Source: Sinorhizobium psoraleae
GTDB taxonomy: Bacteria > Pseudomonadota > Alphaproteobacteria > Rhizobiales > Rhizobiaceae
Assembly: GCF_013283645.1 (NCBI RefSeq)
Contig: NZ_JABEKV010000003.1
Coordinates: forward strand, 310,001-374,000
Direction of reading: 5' to 3'
DNA: 64,000 nt
Position numbers and translations under genes: made by a program. Below, in pieces: positions 19,265 through 29,678 of the stretch (position 1 is its first letter; each line of letters opens with the position of its first letter). The notes beneath the pieces are model-generated. The model made no database searches. It saw only the letters and a list, made by a program, of their open reading frames with translations, and was not told the DNA's origin.

Positions 19265-20176
19265 ATGAGGATGATGATGGTTCCCGCACGCCGCGGCGGC
19301 ATCGGCCGCTACTACGACGTCAATGGCTGGCTCTTCGTCGCCCCGGTGCTCGGGCTGATCGGCCTTTTCATGATCTATCCGATCGTCTGGTCGCTCTGGA
19401 TGTCCTTCCAGTCCGGCCGCGGCATGATGATGAAGTTCGTCGGCTTCGGGAACATCGTCCGTCTCTCAAACGACCCGGTGTTCATCAAGGCGCTCACCAA
19501 CACGATGACCTATTTCGTCGTGCAGGTGCCGATCATGATCGTGCTGGCACTCATCCTTGCATCGATCCTCAACAATCCGCGGCTCGTCGGACGCGGGCTG
19601 TTCCGCACGGCGATCTTCCTGCCCTGCGTCAGCTCGCTGGTCGCCTATTCGGTTCTCTTCAAGGGCATGTTCGCGACCGACGGCGTCGTGAACTCGACTC
19701 TTGCAGCGATAGGCATCATCTCCTCGCCGATTCCATGGCTGACGCATCCGTTCTGGGCGAAGGTGCTCGTCATCATCGCGATCACCTGGCGCTGGACCGG
19801 CTACAACATGATCTTCTATCTCGCTGCGCTCCAGAACATCGACAAGTCGATCTATGAGGTGGCGCGCATCGACGGGGTCCCGGCCTGGGCACGCTTCACC
19901 CACATCACCATCCCGCTCCTGAAACCGGTCATCCTCTTCACCACGGTGATCTCGACGATCGGTACGCTGCAGCTCTTCGACGAGGTCTACAATCTCACCG
20001 AAGGTCGCGGCGGGCCGTCCAATGCGACGCTGACGCTGTCGCTCTATATCTACAATCTCACCTTCCGCTTCATGCCGAATTTCGGCTACGCGGCGACGGT
20101 CTCCTACGTCATCGTCGTTCTCGTCGCGCTTCTCGCCTTCCTGCAGTTCTTTGCAGCCCGGGAGCGCGACAAATGA
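19265..20176 (+). CDS. lacF: Lactose ABC transporter permease LacF
   Basis: A 303-residue MalF-type permease with six predicted membrane helices, the first at about 20-45 (WLFVAPVLGLIGLFMIYPIV). The ATPase-coupling EAA loop is seen at EVARIDGVPAWARFTHITIP. The first codons read ATG AGG ATG ATG ATG. A GAGGA ribosome site overlaps the first ATG, so the true start may be at 19271-19277. It forms the membrane channel with LacG and overlaps lacG by 4 bp. Confidence 0.85.
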   Translation: MRMMMVPARRGGIGRYYDVNGWLFVAPVLGLIGLFMIYPIVWSLWMSFQSGRGMMMKFVGFGNIVRLSNDPVFIKALTNTMTYFVVQVPIMIVLALILASILNNPRLVGRGLFRTAIFLPCVSSLVAYSVLFKGMFATDGVVNSTLAAIGIISSPIPWLTHPFWAKVLVIIAITWRWTGYNMIFYLAALQNIDKSIYEVARIDGVPAWARFTHITIPLLKPVILFTTVISTIGTLQLFDEVYNLTEGRGGPSNATLTLSLYIYNLTFRFMPNFGYAATVSYVIVVLVALLAFLQFFAARERDK

Positions 20177-20994
20177 CGAACGGTATCGGACGCGCGGCAG
20201 GCGCGCTTCTCACCTACGGCTTCCTGGGGTTGATGGCCTTCCTCTCCGTCTTTCCCTTCGTCTGGATGGTGCTTGGCGCCACCAATACCTCGATCGACAT
20301 CATCAAGGGAAAGGTGCTGCCGGGCGCCGCGCTCGCAACCAATATCAACACCTTCTTCACCCAGGTGAACGCACCGCTCGTGTTCTGGAATTCCGCGAAG
20401 ATCGCAATCCTCGCAACGGTGCTGACACTCGCCGTCTCGTCGCTCGCCGGCTACGGCTTCGAGATGTTCCGCTCGCGCCATCGCGAACGCCTCTATCGCG
20501 CCATGCTCTTGACGCTGATGATCCCGTTCGCGGCGCTGATGATCCCGCTCTTCATCATGATGGGCCAGATGGGTCTCATCAACACGCACATCGCTGTCGT
20601 GCTGCCCTCGATCGGCTCGGCCTTCATCGTCTTTTATTTCCGCCAGAGCACCAAGGCGTTTCCGTCGGAACTGCGCGACGCCGCGAAGGTCGACGGCCTC
20701 AAGGAATGGCAGATCTTTCTCTACATCTACGTGCCGGTGATGCGATCCACTTACGCGGCGGCCTTCATCATCGTCTTCATGACGGCCTGGAACAATTATC
20801 TCTGGCCGCTGATCGTGCTGCAGTCGAATGAGACGAAGACCATCACGCTGGTCATTTCCTCGCTCGCCTCCGCCTATTACCCCGATTACGGCGTCGTCAT
20901 GGTCGGAACCATTCTCGCAACGCTTCCGACACTTGCCGTGTTCTTCTTCATGCAACGTCAGTTCGTCCAGGGCATGCTGGGCTCAGTCAAATAG
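20173..20994 (+). CDS. lacG: Lactose ABC transporter permease LacG
   Basis: A 273-residue MalG-type permease with six membrane helices. The EAA coupling loop is RDAAKVDGLKEWQIFLYIYVPV. The C-terminus ending RQFVQGMLGSVK is typical of CUT1 sugar permeases. It partners LacF, whose stop it overlaps, and lies 2 bp before lacZ. Confidence 0.87.
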   Translation: MTNGIGRAAGALLTYGFLGLMAFLSVFPFVWMVLGATNTSIDIIKGKVLPGAALATNINTFFTQVNAPLVFWNSAKIAILATVLTLAVSSLAGYGFEMFRSRHRERLYRAMLLTLMIPFAALMIPLFIMMGQMGLINTHIAVVLPSIGSAFIVFYFRQSTKAFPSELRDAAKVDGLKEWQIFLYIYVPVMRSTYAAAFIIVFMTAWNNYLWPLIVLQSNETKTITLVISSLASAYYPDYGVVMVGTILATLPTLAVFFFMQRQFVQGMLGSVK

Positions 20995-20996
20995 GA

Positions 20997-23257
20997 ATGA
21001 TGATGCGCTCTGTTACTTCGTTCAACGATTCATGGATCTTTTCCGAGGGCTTTACCGCTGCCGAAGCCGGCACGCTCAAGGCCGGCCAGGCTGTCAGCCT
21101 GCCGCACAATGCCGTCGAGCTTCCGTTCAACTATTTCGACGAGACGTCCTATCAGCGCGCCTTCACCTATCAGAAGGTGCTGCCCTGGCGCGCGGAGTTC
21201 GCGGGGCGCGAAGTCTCGCTCGTCTTCGATGCGGCGATGGCGGATGCCGTCGTCTATCTGAACGGTGTGGAGATCGTCGCGCACAAGGACGGCTATACGC
21301 CGTTCGAGGCGCGGCTGACGGGCAAGCTGCGACAGGGCGACAATCTGATCACGGTCAAGATCGACGGCAGCGAGAATCCGGAGATCCCACCGTTCGGCGG
21401 GCGGATCGACTATCTCACCTATGCCGGCATCTATCGCGACGTCTGGCTGAAGATCACCGACGAGGTCTCGATCGCCAATATCAAGATCGAGACCCGCGAT
21501 GTGCTGAGCGACGGCAAGTCCGTCACCATCCGCAGCGATCTCGCCAACCCACAGGGGCTGACCTTCTCCGGAACGGTGACGGCGCTCTTGAGAGACGCGG
21601 AAGGCGAACTCCTGGCCGAGGCGATCGGCGAGACCCGCGGGGAAAGCGTCACGCTCGAAATGAGTGGCCTCACGGGTCTCTCGCTCTGGGATATCGACAA
21701 TCCCGTGCTTTACCAGGTCGAGGTGCAGCTAAGGACCGATCACGGCCGCGATCTTCTCTCCTCGCATTTCGGTTTTCGCACGGCGGAGTTTACGGTCGAC
21801 GGCTTCCGGCTGAACGGCCGGCCGCTGAAGATCCGCGGCCTCAACCGCCACCAGTCCTTCCCCTATGTCGGTTATGCCATGGGCCGCAGCGCGCAGGAGC
21901 GCGACGCGGAAATCCTGAAACACACGCTCCACTGCAATCTCGTGCGCACCTCGCACTATCCGCAGTCGAAATGGTTCCTCGACCATTGCGACCGCATCGG
22001 CCTGCTCGTCTTCGAGGAAATTCCGGGCTGGCAGCATATCGGCGGCAAGGCGTGGAAAGAGGAGGCGATCCAGAACGTCCGCCGGATGGTCGAGCGCGAC
22101 TGGAACCATCCCTCGATCGTCATCTGGGGCGTGCGCATCAACGAGTCCCAGGATTCGCACGACTTCTACGTCGAGACCAACCGGCTGGCGCGCGAGCTCG
22201 ACCCGACGCGGCAGACCGGCGGCGTGCGCTATATCACCGATAGCGAATTCCTCGAAGACGTCTATACGATGAACGATTTCATCCTCGGCAACGAGGAACT
22301 GCCCGGGTCGAACCGGCCACGCACGGCACTTCGCCCGCAACAGGAGTGCACCGGACTTGATCGCAAGGTGCCCTATCTCATCACCGAGTTCGGCGGCCAT
22401 ATGTTCCCGACGAAGATCTACGATCAGGAGCAGCGTCAGGCCGAACATGTCCGCCGGCACCTCGAAGTGCTGAATGCTGCCCATGGCGATCCCGGCATTT
22501 CGGGCGCGATCGGCTGGTGCATGTTCGACTACAACACCCACAAGGATTTCGGCTCCGGCGACCGCATCTGCTATCACGGCGTCATGGACATGTTCCGCGA
22601 GCCGAAGTTCGCGGCTTACGTCTATGCAAGCCAATGCGATCCGTCCGAAGAAGTCGTGATGAAGCCGGTCACCTTCTGGGCGCGCGGCGAGCGCAACATC
22701 GGCGGCGTGCTGCCGCTGATCGTGCTCACCAATTGCGACGAGGTCGAGCTGAAATACGGCTCGCTCACAAAACGCGTCGGACCCGATCGCCAGAACTTCC
22801 CGCATCTGCCGCATGCGCCGGTCGTTATCGACCATCGCCACTTCACCAAGGACGAGCTCGGCGTCTGGGGCATGAAATGGGAGGACGCAGAATTCACCGG
22901 CTTCATCGCCGGCAAGCCCGCGGCCAGCCTGCGCATGATCGCCGATCCCGTTCCGACGACCTTGCAGGTCGAGGCAGACAGCAGGACGCTACGTGCCGAA
23001 GGCCGCGACAGCGTGCGCGTCGTCGTCCGCGCGCTGGATCAGGCCGGCAACGTCCTTCCCTTCCTGAACGATGCCGTCGACATCACGGTTGAGGGCCCGG
23101 CGCGGCTCATCGGGCCGGGCAGGATCGTCTTGCAGGGAGGCTCGACCGGCTTCTGGCTGGAGTCGACGGGGAAAGCTGGCGCCATTGACGTCACCGTCGC
23201 TTCGTCGCGTCTCGGCTCGGAAAAGCTGGCGCTCTCCGCCGAAGGAGCAGCGAGCGC

Positions 23258-23261
<4 letters not shown>
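20997..23261 (+). CDS. lacZ: GH2 beta-galactosidase LacZ
   Basis: A 754-residue family 2 glycoside hydrolase: sugar-binding domain (about 1-160), immunoglobulin-like domain (about 160-262), TIM barrel (about 263-560), then C-terminal beta domains. The acid/base Glu383 is in [10 protein letters not shown] and the nucleophile Glu464 in YLITEFGGH. It is shorter than E. coli LacZ (1023) and belongs to the compact type. It hydrolyses lactose imported by LacEFGK, since it lies between lacG and lacK. An AGGA ribosome site directly before three ATGs makes 21003 the best-spaced start. It overlaps lacK by 4 bp. A beta-glucuronidase-like activity is possible but less likely. Confidence 0.85.
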
Positions 23262-24334
<1,073 letters not shown>

Positions 24335-24683
24335 CGACTCGAAAGCTCGTCCGGACTCAAATCGCCGGAGGGGACGTTGGCGCAGGAGGACACGCCCCCC
24401 GTTCTGAGCACCTTGGGCCAGTCCGTGCGTGCGTGTGCCGCTTTGGTCAGATGTTGGGCTAGGACCCATAGCTGCGCACGCGATAGCGGCGACCACGCCG
24501 GTATCGCCGCAATCGCCTTGTTCCCGATTTGCGTATAATGTAGATACTTTGTAATTCTAAGTTTGAAGTAAACTGATATATATTTACATCAATTAAGTAT
24601 TGTTTTCATCAGTTCATATTCTCGTTTCAAAAGTGCATTAATACACGCTATGACTCCTATTCATTATTTAGGGAGAATGGGGC
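24335..24683. other. Intergenic, with AT-rich leader before the RTX gene
   Basis: About 350 bp. The first 190 bp have ordinary composition and no gene. From about 24530 to 24670 the sequence becomes strongly AT-rich (for example TTTGTAATTCTAAGTTTGAA), unlike the rest of the window. A TATAAT lies at 24534-24539 but without a good -35 box at 17 bp. A GGGAGAATGGGGC ribosome site precedes the RTX gene. This looks like a promoter plus long 5' leader. Confidence 0.55.
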
Positions 24684-26300
24684 ATGGCCACGATCGTCGG
24701 CACAATTGAAGATGATACGATACTTGGAACGGAGGAGAAGGACCGCATTTGGGGGCTGACCGGCGCCGACACGATCGATGCGGGCGGCGGTGATGATCTG
24801 GTCGATGGCGGCGCGGGAGACGATCTCCTGACGAGCACGAGTGGCTACGACCGGCTCGACGGCGGCGACGGCGACGATGAGATCACCCTGATCGGCACCG
24901 GGGGTGCCATCACAGGCGGAGCAGGCTTCGACACTCTGGTGATCGACCTCTCCAGCGTCAGCACCGCCGTCCGGTTCAGCGGCGAGCACGGCCACGGCAT
25001 CATCGGCTACAATACATCGAACTGGGAACACATCTTCTTCAACCGCATCGAGAGACTGGTGCTGACCACCGGGAGCGGCAACGACCGGATCTTCGGCGCG
25101 ACCACCGACGACATAATCTCGACCGGTGCCGGAGACGACATCGTGGGCCCTTACGGCACCGACGGAGACGACGGCACCAGCATGTTGGGCGACGACACGA
25201 TCGCCACTGGCGACGGCGGCGACATCATCGTCGACAGGAGCGGCGCGAACCGTATCTTTGCCGGCAATCACAGCGACAAGATCACGACCACCCTCGCTTC
25301 CGCGGTGATCGATGGCGGGGAAGGCTCAGATACGCTCTCGCTTTTCGATGAAGCGAGGAGCGAGGACCTGACTATCGACTTCGCGCGGGGCTTTGCCTCG
25401 ACCGGCACGCTGATCAGCGGCATCGAGGTCGCCAGCATACATCTCGGCAGTGGCAGCGATACGTTGATCGGCGGAGATCTCGCCTCCCTCTATGCCCATC
25501 TCGGCGAGGGCGACAACTACGTTGAAGGCAGCAGCGGCAGGGACCACCTCGTGTCCGGAAGCGGCGACGACGCCCTTTATGGCGGCGCGGGCGACGACAT
25601 CCTGATCAGCGTCGGTGGCAACGATGTGATGGTGGGCGGCGACGGCAACGATGAGATTCACGACTCGGGAACGAGCATCGACGACGGCGACACGGTGATC
25701 AGCGGCGGCAACGGCGACGACCTGATCCTCGTTCGTGCACCCTCTGGCATCATTGACGGCGGGGAGGGTCAGGATACGCTTCACGTCACCTGGTCACTTT
25801 CAGAAGCGGTCAACTTCGACGCGGCGGCAGGCATGCTCGGCTCGAGGCTGATCTTCGCCAATATGGAGACGTTTCAGGTGGAGGGCGGCTCCGGCGCCGA
25901 CACCATCCGCACCCTCGCCGGCAACGACCAGCTTGCCGGCCTCGATGGCAACGACCGCCTCGACGGCGGGACGGGCAGCGACCTGCTCTGGGGCGGGGCG
26001 GGCGACGACGTGATGACAGGGGGCGGCGACGCCGACACTTTCCTGTGGTCGTCTGATACGTCTTCCCGCACGGGCGTCGACCGCATCACCGACTTCGACA
26101 CCGAAGGCGGCGACATACTGCGCTTCGGCGACTACGCGCCTTCCGTCACGCGCATCGACAGCTTCGCAGACCTCATCGCCGCAGCAACCGAAACGGATGA
26201 CGGGCTTTACATTGCATTCAACGAGTCCCAGACGTTCGGCCTCTTCCTGGACAACCTCACGCTCTCCGATCTCTCGGCGAACGACGTCATCTTCGCCTAG
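24684..26300 (+). CDS. RTX calcium-binding repeat protein, probably secreted
   Basis: A 538-residue acidic protein built mostly from RTX nonapeptides (GGxGxDxxx): examples are GGGDDLVDGGAGDDLL, GGDGDDEI, GGAGDDILISVGGNDVMVGG and LDGGTGSDLLWGGAGDD. The repeats bind Ca2+ in a beta-roll. The last 90 residues (VDRITDFD...GGDILRFGDY...NDVIFA) resemble the C-terminal type I secretion region of RTX proteins. No enzyme domain is seen, and there is no N-terminal signal peptide, as expected for type I export. No ABC exporter, MFP or TolC gene lies nearby. Possible roles are surface or biofilm functions; none is shown. Confidence 0.82.
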   Translation: MATIVGTIEDDTILGTEEKDRIWGLTGADTIDAGGGDDLVDGGAGDDLLTSTSGYDRLDGGDGDDEITLIGTGGAITGGAGFDTLVIDLSSVSTAVRFSGEHGHGIIGYNTSNWEHIFFNRIERLVLTTGSGNDRIFGATTDDIISTGAGDDIVGPYGTDGDDGTSMLGDDTIATGDGGDIIVDRSGANRIFAGNHSDKITTTLASAVIDGGEGSDTLSLFDEARSEDLTIDFARGFASTGTLISGIEVASIHLGSGSDTLIGGDLASLYAHLGEGDNYVEGSSGRDHLVSGSGDDALYGGAGDDILISVGGNDVMVGGDGNDEIHDSGTSIDDGDTVISGGNGDDLILVRAPSGIIDGGEGQDTLHVTWSLSEAVNFDAAAGMLGSRLIFANMETFQVEGGSGADTIRTLAGNDQLAGLDGNDRLDGGTGSDLLWGGAGDDVMTGGGDADTFLWSSDTSSRTGVDRITDFDTEGGDILRFGDYAPSVTRIDSFADLIAAATETDDGLYIAFNESQTFGLFLDNLTLSDLSANDVIFA

Positions 26301-26308
26301 GTTCTATT

Positions 26309-26410
26309 GCATGTTTCCTTAAATCCTAGCCGATTCAAGGATAAAAACATGCAGCAATTCAAGGTGCTACAGCGTCCTTTGCGCGTCTGATAAGACGCGC
26401 GGCGCTGTAG
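26309..26410. repeat. Composite palindromic repeat
   Basis: Two palindromes in tandem: GCATGTTTCCTTAAATC with its inverted partner GGATAAAAACATGC, then CTACAGCGTCCTTTGCGCGT with GACGCGCGGCGCTGTAG. The same pair in the same order occurs at 29526-29630; the second unit alone recurs at 60792, 47501 and (half) 46525. It probably acts as the end structure of the RTX transcript. Confidence 0.75.
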
Positions 26411-26515
26411 TCAGGCTTGCGCGCCGGCGCCCATCGCCGGCCAACACCGGCGTAAGCGCGCCGCCTGCGGGCCGTTCCATCCGGTTGGATCGCGCGCGCA
26501 ACCGGCACCGTCCGA

Positions 26516-27589
26516 TTATTGCGTTTCCCGGTTGTGCTCGCGCCAAATATCCAGCAGCAGCAGCATAACCGTGAAGATAACTGGTCCGATGACGACGCCC
26601 GCCGGGCCGAATACGATGATGCCGCCGATCATGCCGATGAAGGCCACCACGGTGTGCAGTTTCAGGCGGTCTCCGACGAGGATCGGATAAAGCAGATTGT
26701 CCACCGTCGCGACGACGCCTGCACCCCACGCCACAAGGACCAGCGCCTTCTCCCATTCGCCGCTCAGCGCGAGAGACAGCGCGGCCGGGACCCAGACTAT
26801 GAAGGCTCCGAGAACCGGCATTATCGCAAGCAGGCCCATTATCATGCCCCAGACCAGCGGCGACGGCAGGCCAAGAAGCCAGAAAATAAGACCACCCAAG
26901 GTGCCCTGCACGGCAGCGACGGCAAAGGTTCCGAAGATGACGGCGTAAACGGTGCTGCTCACGCAAAGGAACAGCCTGTTCATCTCTTCGGGCGCAAGAG
27001 GCGAGGAATTCTTGAGCATGGACAGCGCTTCGCGTCCGTCGCGCAGCAAATAAAACAGAAAGTAGAAGGTCAGGACGACATTGATGATCTGGGCCACCGA
27101 GCCGCGCACGAACAGTGCGCTGTAATTGGTGAGCAAAGTGGCGGCGTTGCCGGCAAGGCCGGCGAGATCGAGTTGCGTCTCCATCCATAGGAGAACCGGC
27201 GCGATCCGCGGATAGCTGGCAAGCGCCTCGCGCCAGTTGCCGGACCTCAGGGCGTCGGCGACGATCTGCGCACCCCTCGCCGCCTCATTCACCAACCGTT
27301 CCGCCACGAAGGTAATGGGCACGACAACGATAAAAGCGGCGACTACCACGGTCGTCGCGGCCGCGAGTCCCGGATAGCGGAGATCCTTCAGGACACGCCG
27401 GTGAAGCGGATGGAACATGATTGCGAGGACCAGCGCCCATGTCAGGGCCGGCAAAAAGGAGACCGCGAGCAGATAACAAACGACTGCTCCGACCGCGAAC
27501 GCGATCAGGAGCACGACCGCTCGCGAACGCCGCGTCGTCAGCAACCGATCCGGAGCTATCGTTGCCTGCACCGAAACATTCTTCGCCAT
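26516..27589 (-). CDS. AI-2E/PerM-family membrane transporter
   Basis: A 357-residue polytopic inner-membrane protein with about seven or eight helices: paired helices at the N-terminus (VVLLIAFAVGAVVCYLLAVS), a long amphipathic middle segment (about 90-150), and a C-terminal helix cluster with GMIMGLLAIMPVLGAFIVWVP and GMIGGIIVFGPAGVVIGPVI. These two motifs mark the AI-2E transporter (DUF20/PerM) family. Members export small molecules or exchange ions, and most are uncharacterised. It is a single gene, opposite to the RTX gene. The substrate cannot be inferred. Confidence 0.85.
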   Translation of the reverse strand: MAKNVSVQATIAPDRLLTTRRSRAVVLLIAFAVGAVVCYLLAVSFLPALTWALVLAIMFHPLHRRVLKDLRYPGLAAATTVVVAAFIVVVPITFVAERLVNEAARGAQIVADALRSGNWREALASYPRIAPVLLWMETQLDLAGLAGNAATLLTNYSALFVRGSVAQIINVVLTFYFLFYLLRDGREALSMLKNSSPLAPEEMNRLFLCVSSTVYAVIFGTFAVAAVQGTLGGLIFWLLGLPSPLVWGMIMGLLAIMPVLGAFIVWVPAALSLALSGEWEKALVLVAWGAGVVATVDNLLYPILVGDRLKLHTVVAFIGMIGGIIVFGPAGVVIGPVIFTVMLLLLDIWREHNRETQ

Positions 27590-27762
27590 CGCGTGAGACC
27601 GCTCCGTTTCCGGCAGTTTGGTGCCATGGCAACGGACTTGTCAAAATTTTCCTGTCTGGCGGTCGGGCACCTGCGTTCACTGGGCCTGACCGGGTGGCGG
27701 ATCTGCGCCGTGCTGCATGCTCGCCATGGTCCAATCAGCGTCGCTCGTCGGACGAGCCCCGT

Positions 27763-28182
27763 TTATTGGACCAACTGAACCACCGTACGGGTCCTCAGGT
27801 GAGCGATTACGCGCTTCTCGTTGACGACGGCATAAGCATACCGCTTGTCCTGGGGAACGGGGGTCAGAAGAACCGTTTCAGGCACCGGCTTGCCGACCAC
27901 TATCTCTTCCTTAAGGACCAGCGGACTTGGCGGAAGCGGCTGGGCCTCAACATATTCTATGACCTTTGGCGGCGGTGGATCTATTGCCGCGCCGACCATC
28001 GCTCCCGCAACCCCTCCAACGGCGGCGCCGACCGGGCCGCCAACAACCGCACCAGCGACGGCTCCGCCAGCCGCGCCGGTCACGGTGCCTTTTTCAGATG
28101 TGTCGTGCGCTGCGACGGGAACAGCAATCAAACCAAGTCCGAGACTCAGGGCGATGGCACTCTTGATGATGACACCTTTCAT
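27763..28182 (-). CDS. Exported glycine-zipper protein with DUF1236-like tail
   Basis: A 139-residue exported protein. The signal peptide (residues 1-25) ends VPVAA, followed by a glycine zipper (about 33-67, GAAGGAVAGAVVGGPVGAAV) that can insert in a membrane. A proline-rich linker follows, then a C-terminal part with KRYAYAVVNEKRVIAHLRTR, typical of DUF1236. Family function is unknown; rhizobia have many, several of them stress-associated. It stands alone between the AI-2E-family gene and a gap. Confidence 0.8.
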   Translation of the reverse strand: MKGVIIKSAIALSLGLGLIAVPVAAHDTSEKGTVTGAAGGAVAGAVVGGPVGAAVGGVAGAMVGAAIDPPPPKVIEYVEAQPLPPSPLVLKEEIVVGKPVPETVLLTPVPQDKRYAYAVVNEKRVIAHLRTRTVVQLVQ

Positions 28183-28529
28183 CAGAGGTCCTCCAGTTAT
28201 TCATCCCTTCCACAGAACAACCCGTTGCGTTGAAGAGATGTTCCAGCGCTCCTCGCCGAAGACGGCCGAAAAAGGGAGTATCAGACCTTAGTCCGATGCG
28301 GCACAGCCAGAGGTCCTAGGCCCGTTGCGGAATGTTCCTCACGGCGCATATTGCTGTAGTTGAGCGCCTACGGCGGGTTCCCCCAACACCGCAGCGGGCG
28401 CGCGCGAGGGTCCCAGAGCAACGCCCCAATAGTCCCTTCTGCCCTGTTCTGGGACCTTCATCTCTGCTTCGTCAAAAAAGCGGAACCCGGGCGCGCCGAC
28501 GAGGTTTGATCGTCGGCGGAGGTTACCGC
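28183..28529. other. Intergenic region without a recognised gene
   Basis: About 350 bp before the 28-residue peptide gene. A 94-codon frame covers most of it, but only the last 28 codons have a ribosome site and sensible composition. It presumably holds the promoters of the divergent DUF1236 gene and of the small peptide gene. No clear box was found. Confidence 0.5.
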
Positions 28530-28616
28530 ATGCGCGAGATTTGCGTTCTCGGCTTCATGGTGCTGATCGTAGTGCTCACGGCATTCGTGTTCGCGATGCT
28601 CTCCCCGTTGGGTTGA
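28530..28616 (+). CDS. Small membrane peptide, 28 aa
   Basis: An ORF of 28 codons: a short charged start (MREIC), then one strongly hydrophobic stretch (FMVLIVVLTAFVFAML) long enough for one membrane helix, then SPLG. A GGCGGAGG ribosome site stands 7 nt before the ATG, an ideal spacing. It is too short for ordinary gene finders. It resembles single-pass small membrane proteins that modulate larger complexes, but no partner is evident. The next gene downstream is convergent. Confidence 0.5.
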   Translation: MREICVLGFMVLIVVLTAFVFAMLSPLG

Positions 28617-28680
28617 CCGATCGGCGAAATTTCAGCCGGCGCGCAGTCTGCTCTCCACACGGCCCGTCATAAGCCAACCC

Positions 28681-29448
28681 TCAGCGCGCACCCATCCGCA
28701 AGGCGCCGTCGAGGCGGATGACCTCGCCGTTCAGCATGTCGTTCTCGCAGATATGCCGCACCAGCGCGGCATATTCCGCCGGGCGGCCGAGGCGTGGCGG
28801 GAACGGCACGCTCTTGCCGAGCGAGTCCTGCACTTCCTGCGGCATGCCGGCCATCATCGGCGTTTCGAAAACTCCCGGCGCGATCGAGACGACGCGGATG
28901 CCGAAGCGTGCGAGTTCGCGCGCGATCGGCAACGTCATCGCCACCACGCCGCCCTTCGATGCCGAATAGGCGGCCTGGCCGATCTGCCCGTCGAATGCAG
29001 CAACCGAGGCCGTGTTGATGATTACGCCGCGGGCGCCGTCGCCATCCGGCTCTTCCTTCGCGATTGCCGCGGCGGCCAGGCGGATCATGTTGAAGGTGCC
29101 GATGAGGTTGATGCCGATCGCCCGCGTGAAACTTTCGAGACGATGCGGCCCGTCGCGCCCGAGCACCTTTTCGCCAGGCGCAACGCCGGCGCAGTTCACC
29201 AGCCCGTGGAGATGTCCGAAGCTCTCGAGCGCCACAGCGACGGCCGCCTCGCCCTCCGCTTCGCTTGTCACGTCGGTCGGCGCAAAACGCGCCTTCTCGC
29301 CAAGCTCGGCCGCAATCGCGGAGCCCGCGTCGACATTGACATCGGCAATGACGACGGAGGCGCCATCGGCGACAAGGGCGCGTGCGACGGCCGCCCCGAG
29401 ACCCGATCCGCCGCCGGTCACCAGAAAGACCTTGTCCCGGATCAGCAT
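28681..29448 (-). CDS. Short-chain dehydrogenase, 3-hydroxyacyl-CoA type
   Basis: A 255-residue SDR enzyme. Cofactor loop TGGGSGLG (11-18), Asp36 after the second strand (predicting NAD over NADP), NCAGVA (85-90), and the catalytic Ser148, Tyr161 and Lys165 (YSASKGG) are all present. The insert around 95-105 and the C-terminal [16 protein letters not shown] resemble type II 3-hydroxyacyl-CoA dehydrogenases, so a fatty-acid or branched-chain acyl-CoA substrate is likely. The start follows AAAGGAGC. A repeat and 230 bp separate it from the dehydrogenase gene upstream, so it may have its own promoter. Confidence 0.82.
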   Translation of the reverse strand: MLIRDKVFLVTGGGSGLGAAVARALVADGASVVIADVNVDAGSAIAAELGEKARFAPTDVTSEAEGEAAVAVALESFGHLHGLVNCAGVAPGEKVLGRDGPHRLESFTRAIGINLIGTFNMIRLAAAAIAKEEPDGDGARGVIINTASVAAFDGQIGQAAYSASKGGVVAMTLPIARELARFGIRVVSIAPGVFETPMMAGMPQEVQDSLGKSVPFPPRLGRPAEYAALVRHICENDMLNGEVIRLDGALRMGAR

Positions 29449-29525
29449 GGCCGCGCTCCTTTGGGCCGTGGGGCCGATTTCTCTTGCATCGTCTCATCCT
29501 CCCGTATCGCGCTGCGCTGCGAATC

Positions 29526-29630
29526 CTACTGTTTCCTTAAATCGGAGCCGATTTAAGGACAAGAACATGGAGCAATACAAAGGGGGACAGCGTCCTTTGC
29601 ATGTCTGATAAGACGCGTGCGGCGCTGCGG
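29526..29630. repeat. Composite palindromic repeat, second copy
   Basis: TTTCCTTAAATCGGAGCCGA with its partner TTTAAGGACAAGAACATG, followed by ACAGCGTCCTTTGCATGTCT and AGACGCGTGCGGCGCTG. It has the same two modules in the same order as 26309-26410 but is more diverged. It lies between the Gfo/Idh/MocA gene and the SDR gene and may end the ABC operon transcript. Confidence 0.7.
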
Positions 29631-29678
29631 GGGGACTACAACCAGACGTGCCGTCGGAGGACCGAGGGGAGCGGACCG

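Noticed and set aside
24684..26300. Tandem DNA repeats suggesting a CRISPR array
   Set aside because: The periodicity comes from GGxGxD protein repeats in an open frame; there are no identical repeats with regular spacers. No CRISPR array was seen anywhere in the window.
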